NCBI RefSeq assembly: GCF_013087525.1
Contig: NZ_JABFCS010000001.1
Location: forward strand, 1,302,001 to 1,366,000
Source: Ramlibacter montanisoli
GTDB taxonomy: Bacteria; Pseudomonadota; Gammaproteobacteria; Burkholderiales; Burkholderiaceae_C
Length of the DNA stretch: 64,000 nucleotides
Reading direction: 5' to 3'
In this document: positions 25,615 through 33,413 of the stretch, one piece after another
Position numbering within the stretch: position 1 is the stretch's first letter
Layout: the number at the start of each line of letters is the position of its first letter
Program-made: the position numbers and the translations under genes
Notes under the pieces: generated by a model
Database searches by the model: none
Told to the model about the DNA's origin: nothing
The model's input: the letters and a program-made list of their open reading frames with translations, nothing else

Positions 25615-26248
25615 GCAGGCAGTCTTCCAGCAGGCCGGAAAGGGTGTCGAAGGTCAGACGCGCGGAGGCGCACGCGTGCGCGAGCGCCGCTTCGGAATCG
25701 AGTTCACTCGCCAGGACGGCGCGCGCCTCGCGCCACATGCGCCCGGTCGCATCCCCCAGCCGTGGAAGTACGCGGCGCCGCAGCCGGGATGCAGTCCGGC
25801 CTGGGCCAGGCTGCGGGTGATGAACTGGCCGCCAAGCGCCGAACCTTCCATCACGTAGACGGAGCCCCAGGCGCTCGCCGGTCCCGCGAAGGGCGGGATG
25901 CGCGCCGCCGCGCCGGGCGCGATGCCCAGCCGGCGCAGGTCCTGCAGCAGGAAAGGCCGGCGCGTGCGAGCGGCCAGCCACGGGTGCCAGCGCGCCGGCA
26001 GCGCCGCGGCGACCTCGGGCTCCCAGCCGGCCAGGAACGCGTCGAACACGCCGAGCACGCGCGCGTAGTGCGCACGGTCCTGCATGCGCCGCAAGTCCAT
26101 CAGCGCATCGATCCGGTCGTGGTGCCCGCGCGTGGCCCGGCGCAGCGTGGCGAGCGCGTCGGCGGCTTCGGTGGGGGATAGGGGAGGACGTCGGGCTGCA
26201 AATGGTCCGGGGTGCTTCGGCTTCGGGGTACCCTGCCAATCGTGTCAT
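25592..26248 (-). CDS. bphO: Biliverdin-producing heme oxygenase (BphO), frame-broken
   Basis: Heme oxygenase that opens heme to biliverdin, the chromophore for the phytochrome encoded next. The proximal-histidine helix is TLRRATRGHHDRID. The distal glycine-rich helix region is SVYVMEGSALGGQFITRSL, and the C-terminal helices are ATGRMWREARAVLASELDSEAALAHACASARLTFDTL. Two frame slips break it: one near 25755-25765 (GWG/DATG junction) and one near 26180-26195 in G-runs, between an N-terminus starting MTRLAGYPEAEAP at 26248 and LSPTEAADAL. The start is therefore provisional. It is the first gene of the overlapping four-gene operon. Confidence 0.82.
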   Translation of the reverse strand: MTRLAGYPEAEAPRTICSPTSSPIPHRSRRRARHAAPGHARAPRPDRCADGLAAHAGPCALRARARRVRRVPGRLGARGRRGAAGALAPVAGRSHAPAFPAAGPAPAGHRARRGGAHPALRGTGERLGLRLRDGRFGAWRPVHHPQPGPGRTASRLRRRVLPRLGDATGRMWREARAVLASELDSEAALAHACASARLTFDTLSGLLEDCLHERAALA

Positions 26249-26265
26249 CAGCCCTGCGGCACGTG

Positions 26266-26332
26266 TGTAGGACAACGGCTCAGCTATCGCTGAGACATGC
26301 CAACAGGATGTGCTGGTTCGTTGGCATGCCAA
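26266..26332 (-). promoter_or_regulatory. Palindromes and TCCTACA element upstream of the bph operon
   Basis: Three elements sit within 70 bases of the bphO start: TCCTACA on the minus strand (26272-26266), the hairpin-like CTCAGC-TATC-GCTGAG (26279-26294), and the 12-base perfect palindrome TTGGCATGCCAA (26321-26332). They are candidates for a dimeric regulator site controlling light-sensor expression. Placement and symmetry are the only evidence. Confidence 0.35.
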
Positions 26333-26563
26333 CGCAATCGATCTGGACGGATGCCCGGCCCGCAGGCTCAGGGGCCGGGCTCGTCGTGCTCGAGGTCGGG
26401 GGATCGGCGGGGCGGGAGACGACGCGGCGCTTTTCCAGCTTCTGCAGGGTTTCCAGCGCGCTCGCCGAACCCTCGCCGCTGTGGCGCTCGATCGGCCAGG
26501 CGGGCTTGGGCTCCGTTTTGCGCGGGGGCGCGGAGTCCCGCTGCGCTGCGTACGTTTCACCAT
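26280..26563 (-). CDS. Possible small hydrophilic protein upstream of bphO
   Basis: A low-confidence minus-strand coding candidate of about 90 residues. From an ATG at 26563 (MVKRTQRSGT) the frame would need one indel in a C-run near 26525. It would then read PPRKTEPKPAWPIERHSG, followed by ASALETLQKLEKRRVVSRPA and a Pro/Ser/Thr-rich tail. The LETLQKLEKRR segment looks like real coding sequence. It would precede bphO on the same strand. No family is recognised, and the region also overlaps regulatory palindromes. Confidence 0.25.
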
Positions 26564-26699
26564 GGATCCCTACATCGTCTGCGGCGAGTCTGCCCGCTGG
26601 GCCACAGGCCGGTGTCAGCCGGGGCTGGGGCGGCCGGTAGGACAAAGCCTCATCCGTTGCAACGCAGTCCCGCTAGGATCGCTCGCCAGGAGGTTCCCG

Positions 26700-27443
26700 A
26701 TGCAAGTCTTGCCCAGCAACGAGGCCCAGGCGCTGTTCCACGACGCGGAGGTGCGCGCCCTGCGCAACGACCTGGCCCTGGCGCTGCGGGCGGCGGCCCA
26801 CCACGGCCTGGGCGAAGGCGTCTGCAACCACTTCAGCACCGCGCTGCCGCAACGGCCGGACTGGTTCCTGCTCAATCCCCGGGGCCTGCACTGGGGCGAG
26901 GTGCAGGGGCACGACATTGTGCTCGTGGACGCCCAGGGCCAGGCACTGGCGGGCGCCCACCCGATCGAACCCACCGCGCTGTTCATCCACGCCGCCGTGC
27001 ACCGCATCGCCGGCAAGGCCTGCGTGCTGCACACGCACATGCCCTACGCCACCGCGCTGACGCTCACCGACCTGCGCGGGCTGGACACCACGCTGTCGCA
27101 GAACGCCATGCGCTTCCACGGCCGGGTCGCGGTGGATGCGGACTACAACGGGCTGGCGCTCGATGCCGGCGAGGGCGAGCGCATCGCGCGCGCCATGCAG
27201 GGCGCGGACGTCGCCTTCCTGGGCAACCACGGCGTGATCGTGTGCGGGGAGCGGATCGGCTGGGCCTACGACGACCTGTACTACCTGGAGCGCGCCTGCA
27301 TGCACCAGGTCATCGCGCTGTCCACCGGCCGGCCGCTGCAGCCGGTTCAGCCGGCGCTGGCCGCCCGCGTCGCCGCCCAGACCGCCGGCGAGCGCATGCA
27401 GTCCGACCTGTTCTTCGAGAGCCTGCGCCGCATGGTGCGCTGA
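26700..27443 (+). CDS. Class II aldolase/adducin-family protein
   Basis: A 247-residue class II aldolase/adducin fold protein. The family includes fuculose-phosphate, ribulose-phosphate and related zinc-dependent aldolases and epimerases. Zinc ligands HTHMP lie in the segment VLHTHMPYATALTL, with the third histidine in FLGNHGVIVCG. The N-terminal GEGVCNHFSTALP loop matches the phosphate-binding region of the family, although the usual G-N-x-S is modified. The start has a strong AGGAGGTTCCCG leader. It stands alone on the plus strand, convergent with the DUF2917 gene. Substrate cannot be predicted; uncharacterised members of this kind are common in Burkholderiales. Confidence 0.88.
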   Translation: MQVLPSNEAQALFHDAEVRALRNDLALALRAAAHHGLGEGVCNHFSTALPQRPDWFLLNPRGLHWGEVQGHDIVLVDAQGQALAGAHPIEPTALFIHAAVHRIAGKACVLHTHMPYATALTLTDLRGLDTTLSQNAMRFHGRVAVDADYNGLALDAGEGERIARAMQGADVAFLGNHGVIVCGERIGWAYDDLYYLERACMHQVIALSTGRPLQPVQPALAARVAAQTAGERMQSDLFFESLRRMVR

Positions 27444-27668
27444 AGGGGCGCGTCCAGCACGAAGGCGGAACCCTGGATCGCGTAGAGCAGGGCGCGGCGG
27501 TGCTCCGCCGTCTCGAAAGCTGTCGCCCGGCTCCAGGATCACGTCGCGCGGGTCGTCGTCCAGCGTCAGCCACAGGCAGCCGCCGGTGCACAGGATGCGC
27601 GCCGAGGCGGCATCGGGGATCACGAACATCTGCCTCGCCGGCAGCGAGACGGTCGGGCCTTGGTTCAT
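27347..27668 (-). CDS. DUF2917-domain small protein, one frame break
   Basis: A protein of about 100 residues with the DUF2917 pattern: VSLPARQMFVIPDAASARILCTGGCLWLTLDDDPRDVILEPGDSF. A single-base slip near 27525 changes frame; corrected, it continues ETAEHRRALLYAIQGSAFVLDAP. The next stop in that frame, at 27347, would make the 3' end overlap the convergent aldolase gene, so the true end may be nearer 27445. The ATG at 27668 follows AGGAGCAGGCG. DUF2917 genes are typically found divergent from a GcvA-like LysR gene, exactly as here. The protein is cupin-like and of unknown role. Confidence 0.7.
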
Positions 27669-27741
27669 CGCCTGCTCCTTCGCATGCATGGTGAGTATGA
27701 ATATACTGGCCGCCTACCAGCGTGAGAAACGGCAAATCCGC

Positions 27742-28707
27742 ATGCCACGCATGCATCCAGGGAATGCGAACGCGCCCGAGCCGCGGTCCCGGCAGCTGCG
27801 GCTCGACCTGCTGCACACCTTCGAGGCGGCGGCGCGCCACCTGAGCTTCACCCGCGCGGGCGAGGAACTGTTCCTGTCGCAGTCGGCGGTCAGCCGGCAG
27901 GTGCAGCAGCTCGAGGAGAGCGTGGGCGCGCCCCTGTTCGAGCGGCGCCACCGCGCGCTCGCCCTCACCGAGGCGGGGCGCATCATGCGGCGCGCGGTGG
28001 AGGACAGCCTGGAGCGCCTGCGCGACGCGGCGGCGCGCGTGCGCAGCAGCACCGGGCGCCGGCAGGTGACCCTGACCTGCACGCCCGGCTTCGCCTCCTT
28101 CTGGCTGATCCCGCGCCTGGCGCGCTTCACCGCCGGGCATCCCGAGGTGGACGTGCGGATCGCCGCCACGCTGGACCTGGTGGACCTGGAACGCGGCAAC
28201 GTGGACCTCGCGGTGCGCTTCGTGCCCAGCACCGAGGGCAGCGGGCCGCTGCTGTTCGAGGAGGAAGTGCAGCCGATGTGTGCGCCGCAGCTGCTGCGCG
28301 ACCGCTCCCGGCCCCTGAAGACGCCGCGCGACCTGGAGCAGCACACGCTGCTGACCGTGGAGATGCGCGACGCCTCGCTCACCGTGGACTGGGATCCCTG
28401 GCTGCAGCTGATGGGACTGGCCAGCGTGCACATGGCCCACACGCTGCGCTTCACGCAGTACGCCGAAGCGGTCGCGGCCGCCGTCGCCGGGCAGGGCATC
28501 GTCATCGGCCGCCTGCCGCTGCTGGCCGACCTGGTGCGGCAGAAGAAGCTGGTGGCGCCTTTCCGCAGTCCGGCGGCCTCGCGCCGCGGCTACTTCGTCA
28601 CGCTGGCGCCGCAGGCGGTGCACAACCCGAGCGCGCGCGCCTTCGCGGACTGGCTGGTGGCGGAGGCGGAGCAGGCCGACGCGCACCGCGCACCTGCCCG
28701 GAACTGA
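27742..28707 (+). CDS. GcvA-like LysR-family regulator
   Basis: A 321-residue LysR-type regulator of the GcvA subgroup. The helix-turn-helix is LLHTFEAAARHLSFTRAGEELFLSQSAVSRQVQQLEE, followed by the effector domain beginning VTLTCTPGFASFWLIPRLARF. The ATG at 27742 is chosen over upstream in-frame codons because the leader between 27696 and 27741 contains the promoter-like TATGAATATACTGG and should be untranscribed or untranslated. It is divergent from the DUF2917 gene with a 73-base gap, so mutual regulation of that gene is likely. The effector is unknown. Confidence 0.9.
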   Translation: MPRMHPGNANAPEPRSRQLRLDLLHTFEAAARHLSFTRAGEELFLSQSAVSRQVQQLEESVGAPLFERRHRALALTEAGRIMRRAVEDSLERLRDAAARVRSSTGRRQVTLTCTPGFASFWLIPRLARFTAGHPEVDVRIAATLDLVDLERGNVDLAVRFVPSTEGSGPLLFEEEVQPMCAPQLLRDRSRPLKTPRDLEQHTLLTVEMRDASLTVDWDPWLQLMGLASVHMAHTLRFTQYAEAVAAAVAGQGIVIGRLPLLADLVRQKKLVAPFRSPAASRRGYFVTLAPQAVHNPSARAFADWLVAEAEQADAHRAPARN

Positions 28708-28710
28708 GCG

Positions 28711-29412
28711 CTATTGCGAAGCAGCCGCTGCCGGTGGCGCGGAGCTGGTAGCAGGCGCCGAAGCGACCGGCTCGCTGGTCGCGCGGGTCCAGCCGCCGGC
28801 GACGCCGTAGCGCGCCACCTGCACCTCGTTGGCATGGAAGCCGCTGGGCCACTCGGCCAGCACGTTCCCCTCGGCGTCCATCTGCAGGCGCGGGCCGTTC
28901 TGCCCGGGTGGCGCGCCCACGACCTCGGGCCGCGGCATGGCCCCGGGGAGCACGTCGGGCACGCTCCAGCCGGTCGCGGCCTCGAAGCGGCTGAAGCGCA
29001 GGCTGTGGATGTTGCCGACCTGGTGGTGCCACACCGCCATGGCCTGGCCCCTGCCATTGCTGGCCAGTTGCGGCCCGGTCGATTCGCCGTGGAGGCTTTC
29101 GAGCGGTTGCGCCGCGCTCCAGCCGGTCGCACGGGTCCAGGACGACGCGACGACGTCGCCGCCTTGCAGCCAGACCGCCAATGCCGCGTCGTCTGCCGAA
29201 CGCACCATCTGCGGCCGCACCCCCGCCGGCGCGGGCGGCGCCGGGATGGTCTGCCCACTGGCGTCGGTCAGCGTCGGTGCGGCCGTGCTGCGATCGACGG
29301 GCGCGCCGTAGCCTCCGAGCACCGCGGTGTTGTGGCGCTCGACGTTCGCGTCGCGACAGCCCGCCAGAACGAAGGCGAGCGCAACGACCAAGGCAGGGAC
29401 CGCAGCCCGCAT
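28711..29412 (-). CDS. Lipoprotein with propeller-like tryptophan repeats
   Basis: A 233-residue lipoprotein: signal MRAAVPALVVALAFVLAGC with lipobox LAGC. The mature part contains repeated blocks in which an A-x-A-V-W or similar strand is followed by a W-x-x-A-x-x-W/P turn: DAALAVWLQGGDVVASSW, GQAMAVWHHQVGNIHSL and NVLAEWPSGFHANEVQVARY. This is the sort of pattern seen in beta-propeller blades, though only three to four blades would fit. The C-terminus is alanine/serine/proline-rich. It is convergent with the LysR gene and lies downstream of Ku on the same strand. Function is unknown. Confidence 0.75.
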   Translation of the reverse strand: MRAAVPALVVALAFVLAGCRDANVERHNTAVLGGYGAPVDRSTAAPTLTDASGQTIPAPPAPAGVRPQMVRSADDAALAVWLQGGDVVASSWTRATGWSAAQPLESLHGESTGPQLASNGRGQAMAVWHHQVGNIHSLRFSRFEAATGWSVPDVLPGAMPRPEVVGAPPGQNGPRLQMDAEGNVLAEWPSGFHANEVQVARYGVAGGWTRATSEPVASAPATSSAPPAAAASQ

Positions 29413-29430
29413 CGCCGCCGCTCCCGCGTT

Positions 29431-30390
29431 TCAGCCGCTCTTGCGGCGGGTGGCGGGCTTGGCGCTGGCGCGCGCCGTGGCGGGCGTCTTGCGCGCGGCG
29501 GCCTTGCGCACTGGCGCGGCCTCGTCGTTGGCCGCGGCTTCCTCCCGCTTCGCTGTCGCCTTCTTCGCCGCGGGCGCGGACTGTGCCGTATTGCCCTTGA
29601 GGCTGCGGCGCAGCAGCTCGGTGAGGTCGATGACTTCCGCGCTCGCCGGCACGTCCTCGCCGGGCAGCGGCGCCACCGCGTGCAGTCCGCCTTCCTTCGA
29701 TTTCTGCTCCACCAGCGCCATCAGCTTCTCGCGGAATTCGTCGTGGAACAGGTCCGGCTGCCAGTCGCCCGCCATCGCGTCCACCAGCTGTTCGGCCATC
29801 TTCAGTTCGGCCGCACTGACCTTCACGTCCTCGCCCGGCCAGGCGAGGCCCGCGGTGTCGCGCACTTCATCGGACCAGCGCAGCAGGTTGAGCACGAGGC
29901 CCTTGTCCTGCGGCAGCAGCATCGCCAGGTGCTGCTTGGTGGAGATCACCACCTTGGCGATGCCGACCTTGCCGGTGCGCTCCAGCGTCTCGCGCAGCAG
30001 CGCGAAGGGCTTCTGCCCGCCCTTGCCGGCGGGGCTCACGAAGTAGGGCTTGTGGAAGAACACGCTGGGGACCTGCTCGCGGTCCACGAAGGCCTCGATC
30101 TCGATCGTCTGGGTGGAGCGCGGCAAGGCCTGCTTGATCTCGTCCGGCGTGAGGACCACGTACTGGTCCTTCTCGACCTCGAAGCCCTTGACGATTTCCT
30201 CGCGCGGCATGGCCTCGCCGGTGGCCTTGTTCACCTGCTGGTTGCCCACGCGCGTCATGGTGGACTTGTCCAGCAGGTTGAACTTCATGCGGTTTTCGGC
30301 CGTGGCCGAGTGCAGCGTGACCGGGATGTGGACCAGGCCGAAGCTGATGGCCCCCTTCCAGAGGGTCCTTGAACTGGTGGGTGCGGGCAT
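29431..30390 (-). CDS. ku: Ku protein (non-homologous end joining)
   Basis: A 319-residue bacterial Ku. It forms a homodimeric ring on DNA double-strand ends and recruits LigD. The core is present in full: RTLWKGAISFGLVHIPVTLHSAT, a region corresponding to the dimer arms with ALPRSTQTIEIEAFV, FHKPYFVSPAGKGGQKPFALL, and ELKMAEQLVDAM. The C-terminus is a lysine/alanine-rich tail like those that bind DNA. No ligD lies in the window. A minus-strand TCCTACA element 51 bases before the ATG suggests stationary-phase or stress expression, which would suit a repair system used when no sister chromosome is available. Confidence 0.95.
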   Translation of the reverse strand: MPAPTSSRTLWKGAISFGLVHIPVTLHSATAENRMKFNLLDKSTMTRVGNQQVNKATGEAMPREEIVKGFEVEKDQYVVLTPDEIKQALPRSTQTIEIEAFVDREQVPSVFFHKPYFVSPAGKGGQKPFALLRETLERTGKVGIAKVVISTKQHLAMLLPQDKGLVLNLLRWSDEVRDTAGLAWPGEDVKVSAAELKMAEQLVDAMAGDWQPDLFHDEFREKLMALVEQKSKEGGLHAVAPLPGEDVPASAEVIDLTELLRRSLKGNTAQSAPAAKKATAKREEAAANDEAAPVRKAAARKTPATARASAKPATRRKSG

Positions 30391-30441
30391 GCGTGTTCCT
30401 TTGGCAGCCCATCCACCGTAGGGGAAGGACAGTGGTGCACC

Positions 30442-30448
30442 TGTAGGA
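30442..30448 (-). promoter_or_regulatory. TCCTACA element upstream of ku
   Basis: A sense-oriented GTCCTACA octamer 51 bases before the ku ATG at 30390, matching the shared element of six stress-type genes in the window. Confidence 0.45.
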
Positions 30449-30510
30449 CGCCGCAGGCAGCGGGTGCAGGGCTTGCCGCGCCACGGCGCACGGCTCAGCC
30501 TGCGCGCGTG

Positions 30511-30966
30511 TCAGGGGCAGACCACCAGCCCGCCCTGCTGCGTGCAAAGCCCGCCGGGACCGGCCAGGCTCGGCGGGACGTGGCGCAGGTGCGTGCCGTC
30601 GCTGGTCCAGCACCCGCCCGGATCGCAGGTGGCCGGCATCGGCGCACGCTGGATCGCCACCGGAGGCGGCGGCAGCACCGGCGGGGGAAGCGGGGCCGAT
30701 TGCAGGGGGACGTCGACCTGCGGCGGCGGCACGACCACGGGGGCCTGCAGCACGCGGCCAGGGCGCGTGGGGACGACCGCGGAACCGAGGCAGGCGCTGG
30801 CCGCGGCGCCGCGCAGCGCCGCCACGCCTTCGCTGCCGGAATTCCGCACGGCCTGCAAGGCGGACAGCGCCGCGCCGCAGGCCGGCGATTTCAGCGGGTC
30901 CGCATCCTGCGCGTGCAGCGGCGTTGCCACGACGAACAGGAACAGCAGGGCACAGGCGATCTTCAT
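30511..30966 (-). CDS. Exported proline-rich hypothetical protein
   Basis: A 151-residue secreted protein: signal peptide MKIACALLFLFVVATPLHAQ. A helical part follows with two cysteines (SPACGAALSALQAVRNSGSEG; ASACLGSAVV), then a proline-rich linker (VVPPPQVDV, LPPPVLPPPPVAI). A small C-terminal cysteine-rich region ends it (CDPGGCWTSDG; GGLCTQQGGLVVCP). The even number of cysteines suggests disulfides in the periplasm. No domain is recognised. It lies upstream of ku on the same strand, 120 bases away, with its own start near 30966. Confidence 0.75.
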   Translation of the reverse strand: MKIACALLFLFVVATPLHAQDADPLKSPACGAALSALQAVRNSGSEGVAALRGAAASACLGSAVVPTRPGRVLQAPVVVPPPQVDVPLQSAPLPPPVLPPPPVAIQRAPMPATCDPGGCWTSDGTHLRHVPPSLAGPGGLCTQQGGLVVCP

Positions 30967-31025
30967 GGAATGCTTCGCGGGCTTGTCCGACACGGGGAGG
31001 GCAGGCCGCTGGCTAATTTTGCGCC

Positions 31026-31244
31026 ATGAAGTCCCGCAACACGCGTTCCAGCCAGGCAAAGCTCGGCGAGGGACCCACTTCCTCGGTGCCGGCCCGGCCG
31101 GACCACGGCGAAAACTCGGCCAGCACATTCGTCGAGGCACCGCAGAAGGCGAAGGCCAAGGGGCGGCTGGATCCGCACGACTTTCCCGACGGCGGCGGCA
31201 GCGGCGGCGCCGAAGCCTTCAGCCGCCGGCGGAAGAAGCCCTGA
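31026..31244 (+). CDS. Small hydrophilic hypothetical protein (72 residues)
   Basis: A charged, probably disordered 72-residue protein: MKSRNTRSSQAKLGEGPTSS at the N-terminus and EAFSRRRKKP at the end, with PQKAKAKGRLDPHDFPDGGG between. Composition is not that of a random GC-rich frame, as it contains K and S in excess. There is no strong ribosome-binding site, but CTAATTTTGCG just upstream is unusually A/T-rich and may be promoter. It precedes xthA by 40 bases on the same strand. The family is unknown. Confidence 0.5.
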   Translation: MKSRNTRSSQAKLGEGPTSSVPARPDHGENSASTFVEAPQKAKAKGRLDPHDFPDGGGSGGAEAFSRRRKKP

Positions 31245-31284
31245 GGCGTCGCGGGCAGCCGCTTCAGCAGGCTCCGGGCGCCCC

Positions 31285-32103
31285 ATGAGGATCGCGACCT
31301 TCAACGTCAACGGCGTCAAGACCCGGCTGCCGCACCTGCTGCGCTGGCTGGAGCGCGAGCAGCCCGACGTGGCCTGCCTGCAGGAGCTCAAGGCCCTGGA
31401 CGAGGGCTTTCCCGCGGCGGAGATCCGCGCGGCCGGCTACGAACCCTTGTGGAAGGGCCAGCGCTCGTGGAACGGCGTGGCGATCCTGGCGCGCGGCAGC
31501 AAGCCTGTGGAGGTGCGGCGCGCACTCCCCGGCGACGAAGGCGACGACCAGAGCCGCTACCTGGAAGCCGCGGTCGATGGCGTCATCGTCGGCTGCCTGT
31601 ACCTGCCCAACGGCAACCCGCAGCCCGGGCCCAAGTTCGACTACAAGCTCGCCTGGTTCGAGCGCCTGATCGCGCATGCGCAGGCGCTGGTGGCCTCGGA
31701 GCACCCGGTGATCCTGTGCGGCGACTACAACGTGGTGCCGACCGACTTCGACATCTACAACCCGCGCTCCTGGCGCAAGGACGCGCTGCTGCAGCCGGAA
31801 AGCCGCGACTGCTGGCAGCGGCTGCTGGCGCAGGGCTGGACCGATGCGATCCGCCACCTGCATTCCGAGGAGCCGGTGTACACCTTCTGGGACTACTTCC
31901 GGCAGCACTGGCAACGCAACGCGGGACTGCGCATCGACCACCTGCTGCTGAACCAGCGGCTGGCTCCCGCCTTGCGCGCCGCGGGCGTGGACACCTGGGT
32001 GCGGGGCGAGGAGAAGGCCAGCGACCACGCCCCGGCGTGGGTGGAACTGGCCCTCGATCGCGCGCCTGCCGCGAAGCCCAAACGCGCGGCTCGCCGCTCT
32101 TAG
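31285..32103 (+). CDS. xthA: Exodeoxyribonuclease III / AP endonuclease
   Basis: A 272-residue ExoIII family enzyme that cuts DNA at abasic sites and removes 3' blocks in base-excision repair. Active-site motifs are in order: FNVNGVKTRL near the N-terminus, LQELKA with the metal-binding glutamate, WNGVAIL, GDYNVVPTDFDIYNP with the catalytic aspartate/asparagine pair, GLRIDHLL, and the terminal ASDHAPAWVEL with the catalytic histidine. It ends in a basic PKRAARRS tail. It follows a small hypothetical gene and lies close to ku, so this part of the window is a DNA-repair neighbourhood. Confidence 0.95.
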   Translation: MRIATFNVNGVKTRLPHLLRWLEREQPDVACLQELKALDEGFPAAEIRAAGYEPLWKGQRSWNGVAILARGSKPVEVRRALPGDEGDDQSRYLEAAVDGVIVGCLYLPNGNPQPGPKFDYKLAWFERLIAHAQALVASEHPVILCGDYNVVPTDFDIYNPRSWRKDALLQPESRDCWQRLLAQGWTDAIRHLHSEEPVYTFWDYFRQHWQRNAGLRIDHLLLNQRLAPALRAAGVDTWVRGEEKASDHAPAWVELALDRAPAAKPKRAARRS

Positions 32104-32192
32104 GCGATTTCCTTAGGCTCGCCGCTGTTTTCCCTTATCGCCGGGCTATGTAGCACATGGTTTCATCTCGTTACGTCGGGTGAGGAGTCGAG

Positions 32193-32808
32193 ATGGAAAC
32201 GATGGATAGAGCACTGCTGCTGGAAGCCCTTTCGGACAAGGTGCTGCACCAGCTTCCGCAGGCCGTGTGGAAGGACCTGTTCCTCGGCGACCAGCGCCAG
32301 AGCATCCACTTCGAGGAGAGGCACCTCACGCTGGTGTATGCCGACGTCGATGCCGCGGGCGGCAAGCCGGCCAGCGAACGCTTCTACCAGGAGCTGCAGC
32401 GCCTGAACACCCGGCACAACGGCCGGCTCGACCCCTACGTGAACGCCGCCGCCCTGGCGAGTTTCGAGAACCCCGGCGCCGCGGTGCGCATGGCGATGGA
32501 ACTGCAGCGCAGCGGCCGATGTGGTGCTGCGCATCGGCGTGGTCAGCGGCGCCTGCACGCTGGCGTATTTCCGCGTGCAGGGGCGGCTGTGGTGCACGCC
32601 GCTGGGGGCGCAGCCCGCGCGGGCGGCCGAGGTCGCGACCACGGCATCGGTGGGCGGCATCGTGATCTCGCCCGAGACCTACGACCCGGGCGAGCGCCGC
32701 GCCCGCGTCCACGGCGACCACGACACGCCCGAATTTGAGGATTCGGAGCTCGACCTGTCTTCACTGGCCTGCGCCGGCGGCACGCTCACCATCGACATCC
32801 ACTGCTAG
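32193..32808 (+). CDS. Degenerate class III nucleotidyl-cyclase-like protein, one frame break
   Basis: A protein of about 205 residues that looks like a class III adenylate/guanylate cyclase domain. Segments FEERHLTLVYADVDAAGGKPASERFYQELQRLN and LASFENPGAAVRMAMELQR match the N-terminal strand and the helix after the metal site. LRIGVVSGACTLAYF matches the usual R-x-G-(I/L)-x-x-G strand. The normal pair of metal-binding aspartates is only partly present. The frame slips once near 32515-32520, within AMELQRS-ADVVLRIG. ATG 32193 is preceded by GAGGAGTCGAG. It overlaps the convergent DUF924 gene by four bases. It may be an inactive sensor or regulator. Confidence 0.65.
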
Positions 32809-33344
32809 CCGCCGAATCCGCCTTCCGCCAGGAAGCGCTCCTCTTCCCCTGAAGACTGCCGCCCCAGCACCGCGTTGCGGTGCGGGAAGCGCCCGAAGCG
32901 CCGCACGATCTCGCGGTGGTGCAGCGCATAGCGCAGCGATTCGCCGCCCAGCGGCTCGTTGAGGGCGACGCTGCGGTCCTGGTCCGCCAGCGCTTCCGAG
33001 TGCATGAAGGGCAGGTAGAAGAAGCGCCGCAGGTCGTCGTCGACCTGCCGGTCGAAGCCGGCGGCGATGGCCGCATCGGCGACCTCGCGCGCCTGGGCGT
33101 CCGTGGCATGCATGCGGGCCGTGCCGCGAAAGGCATTGCGGGGAAACTGGTCGAGCAGCAGGACGAGGCCGAGAGATCCCTCCGCGGTCGAGCCCCAGTG
33201 CGCGAGCGCGCCGGCGGCGGCGGCTTCATGGGTGGCAAGGAAGCGTTCGCGGAAGTCGGCGTCGAAGGCGTCGTCGCGCGCGAACCAGCGGCGCGGTCCC
33301 GCGTCGCGCCAGAACTGCAGCAGTTGCGTTGGCGAGGTGCTCAT
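32805..33344 (-). CDS. DUF924-family protein
   Basis: A 179-residue cytosolic all-helical protein of the DUF924 family, which adopts a TPR-like fold and has no known activity. The signature is clear: LQFWRDAGPRRWFARDDAFD at the start, LVLLLDQFPRNAFRGTARMHATD in the middle, and FFYLPFMHSEALADQDRSV followed by HHREIVRRFGRFPHRNAVLGR. All conserved blocks are intact. It lies between the Q-rich protein gene and the convergent cyclase-like gene. Confidence 0.93.
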   Translation of the reverse strand: MSTSPTQLLQFWRDAGPRRWFARDDAFDADFRERFLATHEAAAAGALAHWGSTAEGSLGLVLLLDQFPRNAFRGTARMHATDAQAREVADAAIAAGFDRQVDDDLRRFFYLPFMHSEALADQDRSVALNEPLGGESLRYALHHREIVRRFGRFPHRNAVLGRQSSGEEERFLAEGGFGG

Positions 33345-33365
33345 GCCGGCAGCTTAAGCGGGCGC

Positions 33366-33395
33366 CCAAAGAAAGCGGGGCCATGCCCCGCTGCC
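33366..33395 (-). terminator. Rho-independent terminator after the Q-rich protein gene
   Basis: AGCGGGGC (33374-33381) pairs with GCCCCGCT (33385-33392). On the minus strand the stem is followed by TTCTTTGGG, a short U-rich tract. It lies about 20 bases beyond the Q-rich gene stop. Confidence 0.7.
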
Positions 33396-33413
33396 GTACC
33401 GCTCGAAAGGGCT

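Larger units (their letters stand above)
26249..26699. other. 451-base divergent region between bphO and the class II aldolase
   Basis: It contains a TCCTACA element reading towards bphO (26266-26272), a CTCAGC/GCTGAG dyad (26279-26294) and a perfect TTGGCATGCCAA palindrome (26321-26332). A weak minus-strand coding candidate is listed separately. A TAGGACA sequence near 26637 lies before the aldolase gene in reverse orientation. The region is therefore mainly regulatory. Confidence 0.55.
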
